From Streptomyces sp. SID8374 (GTDB taxonomy: Bacteria > Actinomycetota > Actinomycetes > Streptomycetales > Streptomycetaceae), in assembly GCF_009865135.1 (NCBI RefSeq), contig NZ_WWGH01000001.1, positions 4,526,001-4,590,000 of the forward strand: a stretch of 64,000 nt of DNA, in the 5' to 3' direction. Position 1 is the stretch's first letter. Every line of letters starts with the position of its first letter. Position numbers and translations under genes: made by a program. Below, piece after piece: positions 51,519-60,269 of the stretch. A model generated the notes under the pieces. The model was not told the DNA's origin. It made no database searches and worked only from the letters and a program-made list of their open reading frames with translations.

Positions 51519-52610
51519 GTGGAACGGTCCCGTGTGCTGTTGGTGGACGCCGCTCCTGGTGCGCTGCTCGGGCGGGAGCTGGAGCGCCTGCTCGGTCACG
51601 GGCTGGACGTCACGCTGAACCTGCGGCGGGTGGCCGATCCGGCAGGGGCCCGGGCCGACTGGGGCGGCCGGGTGGCCTTCACCGACTTCGACCCCTTCGA
51701 CGAGGCCGCGCTGCTCGCCGAGACGGTACGGGGCGGGCTCGGCCACCACGCGGTCAAGTCCCGGGCCGGGGTGCCGCTGCGCGCCGCGTTCCTCGCGGGG
51801 GCGACCCGGGCCGGGCTTGCCCACCCGCTCCGCGTGATCGGCCGGGCGGGCGCGGGCACCGACCATGTCGACCTGGCGGCCGCCGCACGGAACGGGGTCG
51901 TGGTCACCCACACGCCCGGCTCCAACGCGGCGGCGGTCGCCGAATTCGCCCTGGCCCAACTGCTCACGCTGACAAGGAGCTTGAGGTCGTACGACGAGGC
52001 CGCACACCGGGGCGAGTGGCGGGCGCCCACGGCCCCGCCGGCGGAGCTGTCGGAACTGACGCTGGGCATCGTCGGACCGGGCCGGATCGGGCTGGCCCTG
52101 GCGGGGCGGGCGAGTGCGCTGGGCATGGAGGTGCAGGCGTTCGGGCGGCGCCGGGACGCGGGGTCGGCACCCCGACCGGCCTCGACCGCCACGCGGGCCC
52201 CCCGCCCCGCCCCCACCCTTCCCGACCTGCTCGCCACCAGCGACGTCGTCTCCCTCCACCTGCCGCTCACCCCGGCGACCCGGGGGCTGATCGGCCGGGC
52301 CGAGCTGGCGCTCATGCGGCCGGGGGCGGTCCTGCTCAACACCGCCCGGGGCGGCATCGTCGACGAGCACGCGCTCGCCGACGCCCTGCGCGACCCCGCG
52401 CACCCCCTCGCGGCCGCCGCCGTCGACACCTTCGAGCACGAGCACGCGGCCTTCGCCTCGCCGCTCTTCGGCCTCCCGAACGCGCTGCTGACCCCGCACG
52501 TGGCCGGGATGACCAGGACCGCCATGGCCACCGCCGCCCTGCGGTGCGCGGACCACATCGCCGCCCTGCTCTCGGGCCGCCCGGGAGGCGTCCCGGTGGT
52601 TACGGCGTAA
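51519..52610 (+). CDS. D-2-hydroxyacid dehydrogenase family protein
   Basis: A 363-residue NAD-dependent enzyme: LGIVGPGRIGLALAGRA (Rossmann), and the catalytic triad Arg in NTARGGIVDEHAL, Glu in DTFEHEHAA and His in LTPHVAGMT. All three catalytic residues are present. It would interconvert a 2-oxo acid and a D-2-hydroxy acid (phosphoglycerate or lactate type); the substrate is unclear. GTG 51519 follows GGGGGAGG. Confidence 0.92.
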   Translation: MERSRVLLVDAAPGALLGRELERLLGHGLDVTLNLRRVADPAGARADWGGRVAFTDFDPFDEAALLAETVRGGLGHHAVKSRAGVPLRAAFLAGATRAGLAHPLRVIGRAGAGTDHVDLAAAARNGVVVTHTPGSNAAAVAEFALAQLLTLTRSLRSYDEAAHRGEWRAPTAPPAELSELTLGIVGPGRIGLALAGRASALGMEVQAFGRRRDAGSAPRPASTATRAPRPAPTLPDLLATSDVVSLHLPLTPATRGLIGRAELALMRPGAVLLNTARGGIVDEHALADALRDPAHPLAAAAVDTFEHEHAAFASPLFGLPNALLTPHVAGMTRTAMATAALRCADHIAALLSGRPGGVPVVTA

Positions 52611-52671
52611 CGGCAACCCTGCCGCCCACCCCAGCACCCCACCGGAGCTCACCTCCGAAGCCGCCCGCCTC

Positions 52672-53598
52672 TCAGCCCGCCGGGGCGGACCGCACCCGCC
52701 CCGCCGCCGCGGCCTCCTGCCGGTACGCGCTCGGGCTCTCGCCCCGGAGCCGCTTGAACGCCGCGCTGAAGCCGAACGCGTCCGCGTAGCCGACCCGCCG
52801 GGCCACCGCCGCCACCGTCAGCTCCGGGCGGGTCAGCAGGTCGGCGGCGAGGGTCATGCGCCACTCGGTCAGGTACGCGACCGGGCCGTCCCCGACCAGC
52901 TCCGTGAACCGCTTCGCCAGGGTCGTCCGCGACACCCCGGCCCGGGAAGCCAGTTCGGCCGTCGTCCAGGGGTGGGCCGGGTCCTCGTGCATCGCCCGCA
53001 GCGCGGGGCCCGCGACCTCGTCGCCCAAGGCCCCGTACCAGCCGGGCGGTTCGGCCTCCGGGCGGTCGAACCAGTCCCGCAGGGTGCACACGAGCAGCCA
53101 GTCCAACAGCCGGTCCAGCACGATCTGGTGCCCGGGCCGCGCGCCGCCGATCTGCGCGGCCAGGTAGTCGCGCAGCGGCCCGCAGTCGTCCTCGTCGGGT
53201 ACGACGAGAGCGGGGGGAAGGGCCCGGAGCAGCCGTTGGGGAACCTGCGCCTGTACGTCGTAGGTGGCGGCCAACAGCACGGTGGGGCCCTCCAGTTCGG
53301 GCGCGGCGGCCATGTCGGCGCTCCACCGCACCTCCCGCACCCCCGCCTTCGTCGCGTTCTCCGGGTCGTCGGTGAAGGTGAACGGCGCCGGCCCCCGTAC
53401 GATCGCGGCCTCCCCGAGAGCAAGCCGCAGCGGCTCCCCGCCCTCCGGCACGATCCACCCGGCCCCGCGCATCGGCAGGCACAGCGTCAGGTAGGCCCCG
53501 TCCGTGAAGCGCAGGGACCACGGCGGCCACAGCACCGACCGCCCGAACACCGCACCCTTGCCCCGCACGCCCCGCAACAGCTCGTCGAACACGTCCAT
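52672..53598 (-). CDS. AraC-family transcriptional regulator (cupin_6 type)
   Basis: A 308-residue regulator with an N-terminal cupin-like sensor domain (~1-190, DGAYLTLCLPMRGAGWIVPEGG) and a C-terminal AraC DNA-binding domain (ASRAGVSRTTLAKRFTELVG and VGYADAFGFSAAFKRLRGES). It is divergent from the NmrA-like gene at 53722, a likely target. Confidence 0.92.
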   Translation of the reverse strand: MDVFDELLRGVRGKGAVFGRSVLWPPWSLRFTDGAYLTLCLPMRGAGWIVPEGGEPLRLALGEAAIVRGPAPFTFTDDPENATKAGVREVRWSADMAAAPELEGPTVLLAATYDVQAQVPQRLLRALPPALVVPDEDDCGPLRDYLAAQIGGARPGHQIVLDRLLDWLLVCTLRDWFDRPEAEPPGWYGALGDEVAGPALRAMHEDPAHPWTTAELASRAGVSRTTLAKRFTELVGDGPVAYLTEWRMTLAADLLTRPELTVAAVARRVGYADAFGFSAAFKRLRGESPSAYRQEAAAAGRVRSAPAG

Positions 53599-53721
53599 GG
53601 CGCCACGATAGGCAGAAACACGGCGGGCTCCGGACGGGGCCGCCCAGGGGCCGGACGCTCACCTATGCGCGGCGGACGGGCGCCCATGGCCGGTGCGGCG
53701 GCTGCGCGGTGGACTTGACCC

Positions 53722-54576
53722 ATGACAGCGAAGACCGGCACCCACCGCACCCCGCCCACCGTCCTCGTCCTCGGCGCCACCGGCAAGACCGGCCGCCGGG
53801 TCGTGGCCTGCCTGCGCGACTCCGGGACGGCCGCGGTCCGGGCGGCCTCCCGCTCGGGCGAGGTCCGGTTCGACTGGACGCTCCCCGACACCTGGGAGCC
53901 CGCGCTCGCGGGAGCCGACGCGCTCTACCTGGTGGCGCCCGACGACCCTTCCCCGGTAAGGGAGTTCGTGCGGCGGGCTGAGGCCTCGGGCGTACGCCGC
54001 TTCGTGGTGCTCTCCGGCCACGGCATCGAGAAGGCGGGCGCGGGGTTCGGCCAGGGCATGGCCGCGGCCGAGGCGGCGGTCCAGGAGACCGGGGCCGCGT
54101 GGACGCTGCTGCGCCCCAACAACTTCTTCCAGAACTTCGACGAGGACCTGTGGCTGGCCCCGCTCCGGGCCGGCCGGCTGGGCCTGCCGATCGGGGACGT
54201 TCCGGAACCGTTCATCGACGCGGAGGACGTGGCGGAGGTCGCGGCGGCGGTCCTCACCGAGGACGGCCACGACGGCAAGGTGTACGACCTCTCGGGCCCC
54301 CGCGCCCTCACCTTCGCCGAGGCCACCCGCACGATCGCCGAGGCGGCCGGCCGCCCGATCCGTTACGAGGAGCTCACCCCGGCCGCGTACCGCACCGAAC
54401 TCCTCACCGAGGGCTGGCCGGAGGCGGCGGCCGACGCGCTCGGCGCCATGTTCGCCCTGCACCGCGCGGGCCACACCTCGAAGGTCACCGACGGCGTCCA
54501 CCAGGTCCTGGGCCGCGCCCCGGCCGACCTGGAACCGTGGGCGCGGGGTGTCGCGGCGCGCGGGGTGTGGGCGTAG
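53722..54576 (+). CDS. NmrA/SDR-type NAD(P)H-binding protein, copy 2
   Basis: A 284-residue paralogue of the protein at 49982: LVLGATGKTGRRVVACL, AASRSGEVRFDWTLPDTW, AWTLLRPNNFFQNF. Again no YxxxK. The two share order of motifs throughout and clearly derive from duplication. The AraC gene is divergent. The 3' neighbour is a decayed lipoprotein gene. Confidence 0.88.
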   Translation: MTAKTGTHRTPPTVLVLGATGKTGRRVVACLRDSGTAAVRAASRSGEVRFDWTLPDTWEPALAGADALYLVAPDDPSPVREFVRRAEASGVRRFVVLSGHGIEKAGAGFGQGMAAAEAAVQETGAAWTLLRPNNFFQNFDEDLWLAPLRAGRLGLPIGDVPEPFIDAEDVAEVAAAVLTEDGHDGKVYDLSGPRALTFAEATRTIAEAAGRPIRYEELTPAAYRTELLTEGWPEAAADALGAMFALHRAGHTSKVTDGVHQVLGRAPADLEPWARGVAARGVWA

Positions 54577-54610
54577 GGAGGAACGGCCTCGGGCCCGTTC
54601 CGGCGGAAGA

Positions 54611-54957
54611 GCCCACGGTCGACACGCCGTCGCAGACGATCGGGTGGGGTGCGCCGTCCGGGTCGTCCCGGTCCACCAGGGTGACCGCACCCTTCCCCGT
54701 GCAGTCCGCGTAGAGGGTGTAGGTCTCCTCGTCCGGCGTGAACACGGGAAGGTTCCTGCTCCCGGCGCCGGAGGTCTCGGGCACCAGGGCCCGCGCCTTC
54801 GCCGGGTACTCCAATGCGGGGCCGCGGTGGGTTCGCCCGCCGTGGGCGGGGTCTTCGGGCCGGCGTCCGCAGGGGTGTCGGCGGAACCGCTGCACCCGGC
54901 GGCCAGGAGGACGGCGGCCAGCGGGGCAGCGGCGGCGGTGAGCAGGCGTCGGCGCAC
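54611..54957 (-). pseudogene. Decayed secreted lipoprotein gene
   Basis: A GTG start with a good GAGGAG site (54957) reads MRRRLLTAAAAPLAAVLLAA and lipobox LLAAGC. It goes out of frame after about 48 codons, near ~54815, and continues in another frame as LPVFTPDEETYTLYADCTG, GAVTLVDRDDPDGAPHPIVC and DGVSTVG. It then loses sense near 54611, just after the convergent NmrA gene. One frameshift plus a missing 3' end; the intact family is a small exported protein with a conserved Cys. Confidence 0.65.
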
Positions 54958-55093
54958 GGTGCACTCCTCGGAGTGGGACGGGCCGCCCGGCCGCGGTGGC
55001 AGGGCCGGGCGGCGGACGGGCTGAACCGGGGGGTGTGAGCCGGACCCGGCGGGGGCCGCACCGGGTTGCCCGATCGCGTCACCTCAGGTCACG

Positions 55094-56596
55094 TCATGCG
55101 CCGCCCGCCCGGCTCCCGTCCTTCAGGGAGCCCAGGTCGTGCGCGTACGTGCCCACCGCGTTGGCGATGACGTCGATGTTGATGTCGAACGCCTTCATGT
55201 TGATGTTCTTGAGCGTGTCCCCGGCCGCGTGGTAGTTCACGTCGAACGCGACACCCGCCTCGCCGCCCCACTTCGCCGCCTCGGCGGGCGACTTGAGCGC
55301 CTCGGCGCCGGTGAACGTACCGCCGGAGGGGATGCCCGCCAGGACGAACGGGTGGTAGTCCGAGCGGCCGATGAACGGCGTTCCGGCCGTGGGGAGGCCC
55401 CGGTTGCCCAGGAACGTGGTGATGTCCCGTTCGATCTGGGCCGAACCCGTCGGTCCTTCAGGGAAGTTGAGGCCGTCGGAGTTGTCGCCGTCGAAGACGA
55501 ACAGGCCGTAGTTGGGTGAGGCGATGATCTCGAAGTTCAGATAGAGCTTGATCCTCTGCCGCTCGGCAGGCGTCAGCTTCTCGACGTAGTGCTCGGAGCC
55601 GAACAGACCGCTCTCCGCCGCCGACCACCAGGCGAACCGCACCTTGTTGCGCGGCTGCTTCTCCTTCTTGGCCAGCTTCAGCGCGACCTCCAGCAGACCG
55701 GCCGCGCCCGAGCCGTTGTCGTTGATGCCCGGGCCCGCCTTCACCGAGTCCAGGTGCGCCCCGAGCACGACCGTACTGGCGGCGTCGCCGCCCCGCGTCT
55801 CGGCGATGACGTTCTTCGTGGTGCGCGTCTCCTGGAGCTGGCGGACCTCGAAGGAGATCGTCACCGGGCCCTTGGCGAGGTCGGCGGCGAGCCGGTCCCC
55901 GTCGGGCTTGGAGAGCCCGGCCGTGGGGATCTTCCCGGTGGCGGGGTCTCCGAGGGTGCCGGACAGCGGACCGTACCCGGCGTCGATGTTGTTGTAGATG
56001 ATGGCCCCGGCCGCGCCCGCTGCCGCGGCCTGCTCCTGCTTGACGCCGAAGGTGCAGCCGCCGCGCTTGATCAGCGCGATCTTCCCGGTGAACGCGCCCG
56101 CCGCGTAGTCGCCCGGCTCGCAGCCGGTGGTGCCGTCCTCGTCGACCGGCGGGGCGGCCAGCTGGGCCGTGATCCCGCCGACCGGGGTCGACTTGGTGTA
56201 GGTGAGTGCCTTGATCTCGGCGTCGAACGGGGTGGGGGAGACGACGGAGAGCTTCTCGGCCAGCGTCTCGGTGTAGACGAAGTCGAACTTCTGGGTCGAG
56301 ACGCGGTACCCGGCCGCCGTGAGGAGCGTCTGCACATACGCGGCGGATATCTCGTGTCCCAGCGTTCCGGCGACACGGTGACCGCCCGTCGCCTGGGCTA
56401 TCGCCTGTAAGGCCACCAGGTGCTTGCGGGCGTCCTGGGCGGACGCGTCACGCACCAGCGCCTGCGAGAGGGCGGCGGCGTCCTGGGCCGCCTTGTCCTT
56501 GTGGGCGGAGGCGGGTGACGCCGAGGCCAGCAGGAGCGGGGCTACGAGTGCGGTGGCGGCGAGGGCGGCGATGGATCTTCGAACGGAGGCGCTCAC
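55094..56596 (-). CDS. Secreted M28-family (SGAP-like) peptidase with altered active site; TTA codon
   Basis: A 500-residue exported protein. Signal peptide to ~A31, a PA insert (~130-235, AFTGKIALIKRGGCTFGVKQ), then an M28 domain. Zinc ligands H281 (GAHLDS), D293 (GINDNGSG), E328 and the late His (VNYHAAGDT) are present. Two catalytic positions differ from the family: the general-base Glu is Ala (A327 in WWSAAESGL; usual SAEES or GAEE) and the Asp of LNFD is Glu (E356, LNFEIIASP). So activity may be lost or changed. Codon 63 is TTA (56408-56410), a bldA-dependence signal; the next Ile uses ATA. Confidence 0.87.
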   Translation of the reverse strand: MSASVRRSIAALAATALVAPLLLASASPASAHKDKAAQDAAALSQALVRDASAQDARKHLVALQAIAQATGGHRVAGTLGHEISAAYVQTLLTAAGYRVSTQKFDFVYTETLAEKLSVVSPTPFDAEIKALTYTKSTPVGGITAQLAAPPVDEDGTTGCEPGDYAAGAFTGKIALIKRGGCTFGVKQEQAAAAGAAGAIIYNNIDAGYGPLSGTLGDPATGKIPTAGLSKPDGDRLAADLAKGPVTISFEVRQLQETRTTKNVIAETRGGDAASTVVLGAHLDSVKAGPGINDNGSGAAGLLEVALKLAKKEKQPRNKVRFAWWSAAESGLFGSEHYVEKLTPAERQRIKLYLNFEIIASPNYGLFVFDGDNSDGLNFPEGPTGSAQIERDITTFLGNRGLPTAGTPFIGRSDYHPFVLAGIPSGGTFTGAEALKSPAEAAKWGGEAGVAFDVNYHAAGDTLKNINMKAFDINIDVIANAVGTYAHDLGSLKDGSRAGGA

Positions 56597-56776
56597 AGAA
56601 GTCCTTCCCGGTGCGGACGAGTTGAGGGGAAGCTAGCGATCTCCGCGTCCCCCTGTGAACAGATGCGCCACAACTCAGGCCATTAATCACACAGTTGTCA
56701 TCATGTCGCCGTAGTCACTTCCCCGGACTCCCGAGCGTGCCGGGCACAGGCACCCCTGTCCCCTCCGTACGCGTGC

Positions 56777-57970
56777 TCAATGCGCTCGCGCCACCCTCTT
56801 CGCGATCTTCCCGGCGTCCAGGGCCATTTCGCGCAGCATCCCGCTGATCGGATTGGTGAAGCCGGTGAAGTAGAGGCCAGGGGCCTGCTTCGGGGTGCGG
56901 GCGCCATGGACGACCGGCCGGCCCCGTTCGTCCAGCACGTCCAGGTGGCCGAGCAGCGGCTCCAGGGCGCGGGTGTAGCCGGTCGCCGCGATCACCGTGT
57001 CCGGGGTGAGGCGGGTGCCGTCGGCCAGGAGCACCGCGTCCTTGTCGAAGGAGGCGACGGTCGCCACGGGGGCCACCGTGCCGGACTTCACCGCGTCGAT
57101 CAGGCCGACGTCCTGGACCGGGATCGCACCCTCCCGGACCCGCGAGTACAGGCCCGAATCCGGGCGCGGCAGCCCCTGCGCGGCCAGGTCCGGTACGGCG
57201 ATCCGCGCCATCAGCGCCCCCGCCCGGTCCACCAGCCGCACCGGCAGCCGCCGCACCAGGATGCCGGTCGCCTGGGCGGGCCACCCCGCCGTGGAGCGGC
57301 GCACGATGTGCGGGGCCGTACGCACCGCGATCCGCACCTGCGAGGCCCCGCCCTCCGCCAGGTCCGCCGCGATCTCGGCCCCCGTGTTGCCGATGCCGAC
57401 CACCAGGACGTCCTTGTCGGCGTACGGGGCCGGGTTCCGGTACTGCGCCGCGTGCAGCAGCTCCCCGGTGAACGTGTCGCGGCCCGGCCACTCCGGGATG
57501 CGCGGCGTGTGGTTGAAGCCCGTCGCGACGACGACCGCGCGGCCCCGCAGGACCCGGCCGCCGGTGGCGGTCAGCTGCCAGTCGCCCGAGCCGTCGGGGG
57601 CCGGGTCGATCCGGTTCACCTCGACGCCCGTCACCACTTCCAGCTCGTGGTGCTCGGTGTACTTCTCCAGGTACCGCACCACATCGTCCCGGCCCACCCA
57701 GCGCCCGAACCTACGCGGCATCTTCAGCCCCGGCAGCGCCGACCAGCGCCGCGTGGTGTGCAGGTGCAGCCGGTCGTAGTGGCCGCGCCAGGAGTTCCCG
57801 ACCCGGTCCGCCTTCTCCAGGACCACCGCCCGTACGCCCCGGTCGCGGAGCGCGGCAGCGGCGGCGAGGCCTCCGGGGCCGCCGCCGATGACATAGACGG
57901 GGCGGTCGTCCGTACGGTCGGTGAGGGCGACGGCGTCGGTACTGCCTGTGGGGGAAGGGCTGTTGGGCAT
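56777..57970 (-). CDS. FAD/NAD(P)-binding monooxygenase-like oxidoreductase
   Basis: A 397-residue flavin-monooxygenase-like protein: FAD motif YVIGGGPGGLAAAAALRDRG, GNSWRGHYDRLHLHTTRRWS, second nucleotide motif VLVVGIGNTGAEIAADL, and C-terminal ATGYTRALEPLLG. It resembles the FMO/YUCCA-like group that hydroxylates N- or S-containing substrates. ATG 57970 is chosen; the upstream frame runs into the divergent iron-box region. It is divergent from the siderophore uptake operon, with the iron box in between. Confidence 0.88.
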   Translation of the reverse strand: MPNSPSPTGSTDAVALTDRTDDRPVYVIGGGPGGLAAAAALRDRGVRAVVLEKADRVGNSWRGHYDRLHLHTTRRWSALPGLKMPRRFGRWVGRDDVVRYLEKYTEHHELEVVTGVEVNRIDPAPDGSGDWQLTATGGRVLRGRAVVVATGFNHTPRIPEWPGRDTFTGELLHAAQYRNPAPYADKDVLVVGIGNTGAEIAADLAEGGASQVRIAVRTAPHIVRRSTAGWPAQATGILVRRLPVRLVDRAGALMARIAVPDLAAQGLPRPDSGLYSRVREGAIPVQDVGLIDAVKSGTVAPVATVASFDKDAVLLADGTRLTPDTVIAATGYTRALEPLLGHLDVLDERGRPVVHGARTPKQAPGLYFTGFTNPISGMLREMALDAGKIAKRVARAH

Positions 57971-58090
57971 GGTTCGGAGCGTAATCGCCCGCTCTGTTGA
58001 TGGGTCTCGGTCAAGGTGGGAAACGATTGCGAATTGATCACGAGGGGTGGGATGCGGTGGTTGCATGCCATTCGCACCCCTCGTGCCACC

Positions 58091-58109
58091 TAAGGTAAGG
58101 CTAACCTTG
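58091..58109. promoter_or_regulatory. DmdR1/IdeR iron box
   Basis: TAAGGTAAGGCTAACCTTG matches the Streptomyces iron-box consensus (TTAGGTTAGGCTCACCTAA) closely and keeps the inverted half-sites. It lies 88 bp before the FecB-like gene and 121 bp before the monooxygenase gene. Confidence 0.8.
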
Positions 58110-58196
58110 CTTCGATTGACGTGAGGTGACCATCGGGGGGCCCTCGCGCGGTGCGGTGCCGCGCGCCCGCCCGGCGGTCGAAGGGGTGGGACGTAC

Positions 58197-59204
58197 ATGA
58201 ACGGCAGACAGCTTCGGACCCGGTTCCAGGGCGCGGCGGTCGTCGCCGCCGGGCTCCTCGCGCTCACCGCCTGCGGTGGCGGCGGGAGCGACACGGCCGA
58301 CAAGGGCGCCGGGAACGGCACGAGCGACAAGGCCGCCACCACCCGCTCCGTCAAGCACGACGCCGGAACCACCGAGAAGGTGCCCGCCCAGCCGAAGCGC
58401 ATCGTCTCGGTCAGCGTCACCATGACCGGCCACCTCCTGGCCCTCGACGCCCCCGTCATCGCCTCCCAGGCCACCCCGCCCTCGGTCATCACGGACAAGC
58501 AGGGCTTCTTCACCCAGTGGTCCGACGCCGCCGCCAAGAACAGCGTCAAGGTCGCCTACCAGGGCTTCGAGCCCGACGTGGAGAAGGTCCTCGCGCTGAA
58601 GCCGGACCTCATCATCGGCGCCTCCTCCGGCGCGGAGAACGCCGAGAAGTTCTACGACAAGCTCGCCGTCGTCGCCCCCACCCTCCTCTACCGCCACGAC
58701 GACGTCTCCTGGCAGGACCTGACCACCCGCCTCGGCAAGGACCTCGGCCTGGAGAAGCGTGCGGGCGAGGTCGTCGCCGCCCACGACAAGCGGGTCGGTG
58801 AGGTCAAGGCCGCCATCACCGTGCCGACCCAGTCCGCCGCGCTCGTCCGCGACAACCAGTCCGCGATGACCGTCTTCACCCCCGAGTCCGCCCAGGGCCG
58901 GCTGCTCACCTCGCTCGGCTTCACCGTCCTCGAACCGCCGGCCGGCAAGGGCCAGACGCAGGGCGGCCGTTCGGACTTCGCCGAGTTCAGCCAGGAGAAG
59001 GTGGCCGACACCGCGAAGGACAGCTCGCTCCTCTTCGTCAGCCACACCCCCGAGGAGATCACCGCCGCCACCGCGCGCCCGGTCTGGAAGGACCTGCCCG
59101 CCGTCAAGGACAAGCGCGTGTACGACCTCGGCCTGGACACCTTTCGGCTGGACTACTACAGCGCGGGCAACCTGATCGACAAGATCGAGAAGGCCTTCGG
59201 CTGA
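58197..59204 (+). CDS. Iron-siderophore ABC transporter substrate-binding lipoprotein
   Basis: A 335-residue FecB/FepB-type lipoprotein: signal with lipobox LLALTAC, TEKVPAQPKRIVSVSVTMTG (the family's PxRIV start), EPDVEKVLALKPDLIIGASS, and a C-terminal DTFRLDYYSAGNLIDKIE. It would bind a ferric siderophore outside the cell. It is preceded by an iron box and followed by two permease genes. Confidence 0.93.
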   Translation: MNGRQLRTRFQGAAVVAAGLLALTACGGGGSDTADKGAGNGTSDKAATTRSVKHDAGTTEKVPAQPKRIVSVSVTMTGHLLALDAPVIASQATPPSVITDKQGFFTQWSDAAAKNSVKVAYQGFEPDVEKVLALKPDLIIGASSGAENAEKFYDKLAVVAPTLLYRHDDVSWQDLTTRLGKDLGLEKRAGEVVAAHDKRVGEVKAAITVPTQSAALVRDNQSAMTVFTPESAQGRLLTSLGFTVLEPPAGKGQTQGGRSDFAEFSQEKVADTAKDSSLLFVSHTPEEITAATARPVWKDLPAVKDKRVYDLGLDTFRLDYYSAGNLIDKIEKAFG

Positions 59205-59237
59205 CGGCGGCCGGGAACGACGTGAACCTCAAGCGCT

Positions 59238-60269
59238 GTGATCCGTAAGAAACCCGCCGTACGCGTACGGTACGCCGCCGGGCTCACGGCGGGGCTGGTC
59301 CTCCTGGCCCTCGCCGTGGCCGGCGGCCTCGCCGTGGGCGCGCAGCCCGTGCCCCCGGCCGAGGTGCTGGCCGCGCTGTTCGACCCGGACGCCCCGCACG
59401 CCTCGCTCGTACGGGAGGTCCGGGTGCCGCGTACCCTCCTCGCCGTCACCGCCGGGGCCGCGCTGGGCCTGGCAGGCGCGGTGATGCAGGGGATGACCCG
59501 TAACCCCCTGGCCGACCCCGGCATCCTCGGCGTCAACACCGGGGCCGCCTGCGCGGTGGTCGCCGCGACCGTCCTGCTCGGTACGCGCTCGCTCCAGGCC
59601 GTCGTCTGGTGGGCGCTGCTCGGGGCGGCCGTCGCGGTGGTGGTCGTGTACCTGCTCGGTGGCCGGGGCGCGGGGCGCGGGACCCCCGAAGGGCTCGTGC
59701 TCGCGGGGGTGGCCGTCACCGCCGTGCTGGGGGCGGTGGTCAGCGGGCTGGGGGTGCTGGACGCGGACGCGTACGGGACCCTGCGCATGTGGTCCGTCGG
59801 CACCCTCTCCGGCCGCGAACTCCCGGTGCTGTGGGAGGTGTTGCCGTTCCTCCTGGTCGGCGCGGTGCTGGCGCTCACTGTCGCGCCCGCCCTCAACGCG
59901 TTCGCGCTCGGCGACGAGGCGGGCCGGGCGCTGGGCGTCGCCCCCGGGCGCGTACGGCTGCTCGGCACGCTCGCCACGGTGCTCCTGAGCGGCGCCGCCA
60001 CCGCCGCGATCGGCCCGGTCGGCTTCATCGGCCTGGTCGCCCCGCACGTGGCCCGCCTGCTCACCGGCCCCGACCACCGCCGCCTGATGCCGTACGCCGT
60101 CCTCGTCGGCGCGGGCCTGCTGCTCGTCGCGGACATCGTGGGCCGGGTCATCGCGCGCCCCGCCGAGATCCAGGTGGGCATCGTCACGGCGTTCGTCGGC
60201 GCGCCCGTACTGATCTGGCTGATCGGCCGCAACAGGTCCGCCTCGCGGAAGGCGGTGACAGCGGCATGA
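59238..60269 (+). CDS. Iron-siderophore ABC permease (FecC-like)
   Basis: A 343-residue BtuC/FecCD-family permease with about ten membrane segments; signature GAVMQGMTRNPLADPGILGVN, GPVGFIGLVAPHVARLLTGP. GTG 59238 start. Its stop overlaps the start of the second permease (ATGA). Confidence 0.93.
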   Translation: MIRKKPAVRVRYAAGLTAGLVLLALAVAGGLAVGAQPVPPAEVLAALFDPDAPHASLVREVRVPRTLLAVTAGAALGLAGAVMQGMTRNPLADPGILGVNTGAACAVVAATVLLGTRSLQAVVWWALLGAAVAVVVVYLLGGRGAGRGTPEGLVLAGVAVTAVLGAVVSGLGVLDADAYGTLRMWSVGTLSGRELPVLWEVLPFLLVGAVLALTVAPALNAFALGDEAGRALGVAPGRVRLLGTLATVLLSGAATAAIGPVGFIGLVAPHVARLLTGPDHRRLMPYAVLVGAGLLLVADIVGRVIARPAEIQVGIVTAFVGAPVLIWLIGRNRSASRKAVTAA

